The translations under genes were made by a program, and so were the position numbers. 64,000 bases of DNA from an uncultured Eubacterium sp. (GTDB lineage: Bacteria; Bacillota; Clostridia; Lachnospirales; Lachnospiraceae): contig CAJUBQ010000015.1 in NCBI GenBank assembly GCA_910584595.1, forward strand, positions 4,996 through 68,995, written 5' to 3'. Positions 60,098 through 64,000 of the stretch are shown piece after piece (position 1 is the first letter of the stretch; each line of letters opens with the position of its first letter). The notes under the pieces are model-generated. The model was not told the origin of the DNA. It saw nothing but the letters and a program-made list of their open reading frames with translations, and did no database searches.

Positions 60098-61288
60098 ATG
60101 TTAAATCATAATGGAAAATTTGGTGACCATGGCGGACAATATATACCAGAGACGCTAATGAATGCTGTGATTGAATTAGAGGAGGCATATAATCATTATA
60201 AAAATGATTCTGCATTTCATAAGGAGCTGCAGGATTTATTTAACAACTATGCAGGACGGCCATCCAGACTGTATTATGCTGCGCATATGACACAGGATCT
60301 TGGAGGAGCTAAAATATATTTAAAAAGAGAAGATTTAAATCATACCGGATCTCACAAGATTAATAATGTACTTGGGCAGTGCCTTCTTGCAAAAAAAATG
60401 GGGAAAACGAGGGTCATTGCTGAGACAGGCGCAGGACAGCATGGAGTAGCAGCTGCTACGGCTGCTGCGCTGATGGGTATGGAATGTGAAGTATTTATGG
60501 GTGAGGAAGATACAAAAAGGCAGGCATTGAATGTCTATCGTATGCGTCTGCTTGGGGCAAAAGTACATCCGGTTACATCCGGTACGTCTACGCTGAAGGA
60601 TGCTGTTTCGGAGGCACTGCGTGAATGGACAAAGCGGATTGACGATACACATTATTTATTAGGCTCTGTGATGGGACCACATCCGTTTCCAACCATAGTT
60701 AGAGATTTTCAGTCTGTTATTTCCAGAGAAATCAAAGAGCAGATGACAGAAAAAGAAGGAAGGCTGCCGGATGTTGTAATAGCATGTGTTGGCGGCGGTT
60801 CTAATGCGATGGGAGCGTTTTATCATTTTATTGAAGATAAACAGGTACGCTTAATTGGATGTGAGGCGGCAGGACGCGGTATTGATACAGCGGAGACGGC
60901 AGCAACAATCGCGACAGGAAAGCAGGGAATCTTTCATGGGATGAAATCTTATTTCTGCCAGGACGAATATGGACAGATAGCTCCTGTTTATTCTATCTCA
61001 GCAGGACTTGACTATCCGGGCATCGGACCTGAGCACGCATATCTGTATGATACAAAGCGTGCAGAGTATGTAGCTGTTACAGATGATGAGGCAGTATGCG
61101 CATTTGAGTATCTTTCACGCATCGAAGGGATTATTCCGGCGATCGAAAGTGCACATGCGGTTGCTCATGCGATGAAAATCGCACCATCTATGGAAAAAGA
61201 CAAGATTATTGTTATTAATATATCCGGACGCGGAGATAAAGACTGTGCAGCAATTGCACGTTATAGAGGAGAGGATATTTATGAGTAA
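60098..61288 (+). CDS. trpB: Tryptophan synthase beta chain
   Basis: Joins indole and serine with PLP. 396 residues, TrpB1 type. GDHGGQYIPETLMNAV opens it; the PLP lysine is in HTGSHKINNVLGQ; ETGAGQHGVAAATAAALMG, the phosphate-cup GGGSNAMGAFYHF and GLDYPGIGPEHAYL follow. The end SGRGDKDC is the family C-terminal motif. AAAGGAGGAA precedes the ATG. Its last 8 bases overlap trpA, so the two chains are made together, as expected for an alpha2-beta2 complex with an indole tunnel. Confidence 0.97.
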   Translation: MLNHNGKFGDHGGQYIPETLMNAVIELEEAYNHYKNDSAFHKELQDLFNNYAGRPSRLYYAAHMTQDLGGAKIYLKREDLNHTGSHKINNVLGQCLLAKKMGKTRVIAETGAGQHGVAAATAAALMGMECEVFMGEEDTKRQALNVYRMRLLGAKVHPVTSGTSTLKDAVSEALREWTKRIDDTHYLLGSVMGPHPFPTIVRDFQSVISREIKEQMTEKEGRLPDVVIACVGGGSNAMGAFYHFIEDKQVRLIGCEAAGRGIDTAETAATIATGKQGIFHGMKSYFCQDEYGQIAPVYSISAGLDYPGIGPEHAYLYDTKRAEYVAVTDDEAVCAFEYLSRIEGIIPAIESAHAVAHAMKIAPSMEKDKIIVINISGRGDKDCAAIARYRGEDIYE

Positions 61289-62057
61289 AATTAAATATGC
61301 ATTTGAAAACAAAAAGGCGTTTATCCCGTTTATTACATGTGGCGATCCATCTTTGCAGGTTACAGAACAGCTCGTCTATGCAATGGAAGAAGCCGGGGCT
61401 GATCTGATTGAGCTTGGCATTCCATTTTCAGATCCTACAGCAGAAGGGCCGGTGATTCAGGCGGCAGATTTGCGTGCATTAAACGGAGGGGTAACGACAG
61501 ATCAGATTTTTGAGATGGTAGAGCATGTTCGGAATCATACAAGTATACCGTTGGTATTTATGACTTATGCAAATGTTGTTTTTTCATATGGCGTTGCACG
61601 ATTTATGAAAAAGGCAGCGCAGTTAGACATGGATGGACTGATTTTGCCGGATATTCCATTTGAAGAAAAAGGAGAGTTTGCATCCGTTTGCCGTGAATAT
61701 GGACTCGACCTTATTTCTATGATCGCTCCTACTTCCCATGAACGAATTCGAATGATCGCAAAAGAAGCGCAAGGATTTTTGTACTGTGTATCTTCTATGG
61801 GAGTTACAGGCACTCGAAATGAAATTACAACAGATATTGGGGCAATGATAAAAACAGCAAAAGAAGAGTCAGACATCCCATGTGCAGTCGGGTTCGGAAT
61901 ATCCACACCGCAGCAGGCGGCAGAAATGGCGAAGGTGTCGGATGGTGTGATCGTTGGTTCTGCAATTGTAAAATTATGTGCGCAGTATGGTGAGAATTGT
62001 GTGCCATATGTGGCTGAGTATGTGAAAAGTATGAAGGATGCGATAGAGAGATGCTGA
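61281..62057 (+). CDS. trpA: Tryptophan synthase alpha chain, Asp60 replaced by Glu
   Basis: Splits indole-3-glycerol phosphate into indole and G3P. The start at 61281 follows GAGGAGAGG and lies inside the trpB end. 258 residues. FIPFITCGDPS, then LIELGIPFSDPTAEGPVIQ, where the general acid-base Glu (Glu49 in Salmonella numbering) is kept but the position of Asp60 reads Glu (TAEGP for the usual LADGP). ILPDIPFEE, FLYCVSSMGVTGTR and AVGFGISTPQQA are normal, so it is a true TrpA. Last gene of the operon, 25 bases before a strong terminator. Confidence 0.95.
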   Translation: MSKIKYAFENKKAFIPFITCGDPSLQVTEQLVYAMEEAGADLIELGIPFSDPTAEGPVIQAADLRALNGGVTTDQIFEMVEHVRNHTSIPLVFMTYANVVFSYGVARFMKKAAQLDMDGLILPDIPFEEKGEFASVCREYGLDLISMIAPTSHERIRMIAKEAQGFLYCVSSMGVTGTRNEITTDIGAMIKTAKEESDIPCAVGFGISTPQQAAEMAKVSDGVIVGSAIVKLCAQYGENCVPYVAEYVKSMKDAIERC

Positions 62058-62081
62058 AGTTTTTTGCTGAGGTGTAAAATA

Positions 62082-62128
62082 AAAAACAGCCAGCTTGAAG
62101 TGAAATTCAATGCTGGCTGTTTTTTATT
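62082..62128 (+). terminator. Terminator of the trp operon
   Basis: AAAAACAGCCAGC (62082-62094) / GCTGGCTGTTTTT (62112-62124), perfect 13-bp stem, then TATTTAT. The A-run before lets it also serve the convergent M56 gene. Confidence 0.9.
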
Positions 62129-62163
62129 TATTCAGATGAAATTAAGAGCTATTTTAAGGATCA

Positions 62164-63579
62164 TTAATGAGGGCATTCTACAAATGAAAGAGTTGCCTCT
62201 TTCGCTATTATTACAATATGTCCGCATTTAGAACATCTTTTTGCGGTATAATATGTGATAGTACAGCCACCATCTGCTCTTTTATCGTGATGTGAAGCAC
62301 GTGCAGCTAAATAATTATGATTACATGGAATAATTCGAGGCTGTATTTCACCGTCATAGTAGGAGATATCACCATTTTCATCTATACAAACAAAATCACC
62401 TTTAGAGAAATCTATACCTTCAAATAAAGAAAATAAATCACCATCTTCAAAGTGCTGAGAAAGTGTCGAGGCCGAATTGTCAGTTTCAGCTGGTAATATA
62501 TCTATATCAAAAACATCAATAGGTTCAACAGCAATGGTTTCATCTTCAATCTCTAAAGTTGATGGAAGATTATATGCTAATGCCGGAATAAGTGAAATGG
62601 CAAACAATGAAGCAGCAATCAAAGATGTAGTAGCAAGTTTTGAAAATTTGCCTTTTTGTAGATTCTTGTTATTCATTGTCATAATCCTTTCTTTTGTAAA
62701 ACTGTTATTTTTTCTTTTGAATTTCAATCCCATTGCGAACATTTCTGCTTGCTTTGAACGTGCATGAGATAAGTTAACAAGCGCGGTTTGATATTTGCGC
62801 TGCGCTTCTTTTGAGACGCCGCTGCAGGCGCATATGTCTGCAGCTAATTCCGCAAATGCTTCCATTCGTGAAATCAAGCTGTATATCACTGGATCAAACC
62901 AATTGATAATACGAATGATATGTGCAAAATGTTTGAAAAACAGGTCATGATTTTTTACGTGCGCCAATTCATGTCTGATAGCTACATAGTAAACATCCGG
63001 ATCTACATTCCATTCGAGAGGAAGGTAAATGGTCGGATGCACAATACCGCCAATGTGAGGAGAACTGATGCTGCTGTCCATAAAGATGCGGACGCTTTTC
63101 TTCAGTTTTAATTCTTTTTCGGCAGTTTGGATCAGCTCGGATACATTGCCGGCACGCTGATTCATTTCTTCTTCGATAAATAACTCATAATAACTTTCAA
63201 ATTTACGGATCGTACGGTTTTTCTTTGAAAACTTCTTGTACTGCTTGATTCCAATGACAAACCATGTTATCAAAAGCAAAATTTCATAAAAAGCTGCTTT
63301 TGGGAAAGCAAAGCTTAAATCGTGTTCCAAATGAAAAATAAAATGTGTGCCGTTGCGAACAAGCGGAGTTACTGGCAGCGCGGCAGTAAAACTGTCAAAA
63401 TATCTGCGAATATAAAACAGACAAATTGGAAATGGGAATATGTATAGCAATAAATTTAAACGGCATATAAATACGCGATGCTTTGGTGGCATATGTTTTG
63501 TCTCAAAAGAAAACAAGAGCATATGCAGAAAATAAAACACACTTCCCATGATATTCATAAAAAATAATAATTTTAACAT
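62164..63579 (-). CDS. BlaR1/MecR1-like M56 membrane metallopeptidase with Cys/His tail
   Basis: 471 residues. The N-terminal part has about three membrane helices. The zinc-peptidase motif is AIRHELAHVKNHD (HExxH, about residue 205) and the third ligand Glu is probably in MEAFAELAADICACSG. A further helix (LATTSLIAASLFAISLIPALA, about 309-330) leads outside. There, in place of a penicillin-binding domain, sits an acidic stretch and a C-terminal Cys/His cluster (CNHNY...GGCTITYYTAKRCSKCGHI...ECPH, about 415-471). BlaR1-type proteins cleave a BlaI repressor on sensing a ligand; here the ligand is unknown, and no blaI lies between promoter and gene. AAGGAGAAC precedes the ATG. Confidence 0.85.
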   Translation of the reverse strand: MLKLLFFMNIMGSVFYFLHMLLFSFETKHMPPKHRVFICRLNLLLYIFPFPICLFYIRRYFDSFTAALPVTPLVRNGTHFIFHLEHDLSFAFPKAAFYEILLLITWFVIGIKQYKKFSKKNRTIRKFESYYELFIEEEMNQRAGNVSELIQTAEKELKLKKSVRIFMDSSISSPHIGGIVHPTIYLPLEWNVDPDVYYVAIRHELAHVKNHDLFFKHFAHIIRIINWFDPVIYSLISRMEAFAELAADICACSGVSKEAQRKYQTALVNLSHARSKQAEMFAMGLKFKRKNNSFTKERIMTMNNKNLQKGKFSKLATTSLIAASLFAISLIPALAYNLPSTLEIEDETIAVEPIDVFDIDILPAETDNSASTLSQHFEDGDLFSLFEGIDFSKGDFVCIDENGDISYYDGEIQPRIIPCNHNYLAARASHHDKRADGGCTITYYTAKRCSKCGHIVIIAKEATLSFVECPH

Positions 63580-63601
63580 AAACTGATGTTCTCCTTATTC
63601 A

Positions 63602-63676
63602 TTAGTTTTTATTGCTGACATTTGAAAATTGTCTGATATCAATATAAATGGTATATAAACCGATTTTCCAATACAT
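63602..63676 (-). CDS. Possible 24-residue leader ORF upstream of the M56 gene
   Basis: ATG at 63676 after AAAGGGGTG (spacing 5), reading MYWKIGLYTIYIDIRQFSNV and ending TAA at 63602, just before the M56 ribosome site. It may be a short translated leader or a remnant of a regulator gene. There is no family evidence. Confidence 0.25.
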   Translation of the reverse strand: MYWKIGLYTIYIDIRQFSNVSNKN

Positions 63677-63758
63677 GTATCACCCCTTTATCATGATAAA
63701 CTGGACAACACAATCGATGACTGAAGACTATCTCATTTCGGTCATATGTTTGTCCTTT

Positions 63759-63789
63759 GTAGTGTACTACGAAATATAAAGAAAGTCAA
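63759..63789 (-). promoter_or_regulatory. Promoter with overlapping inverted repeat, upstream of M56 gene
   Basis: Minus strand: TTGACT (63789-63784), 17 bases, TACACT (63766-63761). The -10 box lies inside the dyad GTAGT-GT-ACTAC (63759-63770), a likely operator. From here to the M56 start about 180 bases carry no normal-sized gene. From 63790 to the window end I see no convincing gene, only a 34-codon open tail (63859-63963, plus strand). Confidence 0.6.
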
Positions 63790-64000
63790 GGGGATATCGA
63801 CTAAATTCGACATTTTGATGAAAAAAAGTTACTTTTCACGGAGTGGGGCAAGTAATAAAGCGACAGTTTAGACAAAGTGTTGCTTTTTCCGGATTACCGG
63901 ACGCCGGATGGTGGAGAGCTGCCCTTGTTTCTTGTTCCTGTTCCAGAATGTAAGAATCCCTAAGCATTCTGCATTTACACTATGGCGCCGAACGGACGCG

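Noticed and set aside
63759..63770. Classical BlaI/MecI operator
   Set aside because: The half-sites GTAGT-GT-ACTAC face the opposite way from the known TACTACA-TGTAGTA box, so I call it only a dyad that may be an operator.

Overview
The window looks like a chromosomal stretch of an endospore-forming, low-to-moderate GC Firmicute, most likely a gut Lachnospiraceae. Reasons: strong AGGAGG-type ribosome binding sites, a GerA/SpoVAF-family germination protein, a T-box-controlled trp operon, NADP-type glutamate dehydrogenase, a class B sortase with a BspA-like LRR substrate, a GH53 lipoprotein, and IS200/IS605 relics. No rRNA, tRNA or CRISPR array was seen. All calls come from reading the sequence; no database search was run.

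Layout. 1-2435: the end of an unknown gene, a broken IS200 tnpA that keeps its RBS-masking RNA structure, then about 1.6 kb without genes that holds an orphan promoter-plus-hairpin unit (possible small RNA) and a 36-bp tandem repeat. 2436-13803: a three-gene surface operon made of a 2896-residue secreted repeat protein, a sortase B with an extra cytoplasmic domain, and a cell-wall-anchored LRR protein ending in a PKTGD sorting signal. 14054-17242: gdhA, a small Cys-motif protein, a frameshifted nuclease-like gene and an FNT-family channel.

17.2-26.9 kb is a scrapyard of mobile DNA. It holds a headless serine recombinase, a UvrD-like helicase killed by a nonsense codon and by a 178-bp MITE-like element, a GNAT-type toxin-antitoxin pair, a coupling-protein (TraG/VirD4) fragment cut by IS4-family debris, an ECF sigma/anti-sigma pair, a decayed tnpB with its right end and omega-RNA region, an XRE membrane regulator, a second copy of the MITE, and an integrase tail.

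26.9-51.3 kb is mostly housekeeping and envelope functions: panBCD (pantothenate), a PsiE-like membrane protein, GerA/SpoVAF, a hemolysin III-like protein, TraX-like, MATE, an Rrf2 regulator, GH13 amylase, an FGGY kinase, GH53 galactanase, an FN3 protein, two YhgE/Pip proteins flanking a small membrane protein, trpS, a YoeB/RelB module with a frameshifted toxin, a C39-like peptidase, L-lactate dehydrogenase and CorA.

51.4-64 kb: a SWIM-SNF2 helicase whose stop codon overlaps the trp promoter, a Trp-specific T-box leader followed by an extra terminator, the complete trpEGDCFBA operon, and an M56 (BlaR1-like) membrane peptidase transcribed from the other strand. The trp genes together convert chorismate to tryptophan, with charging of tRNA-Trp (TrpS lies 8 kb upstream) as the sensed signal.
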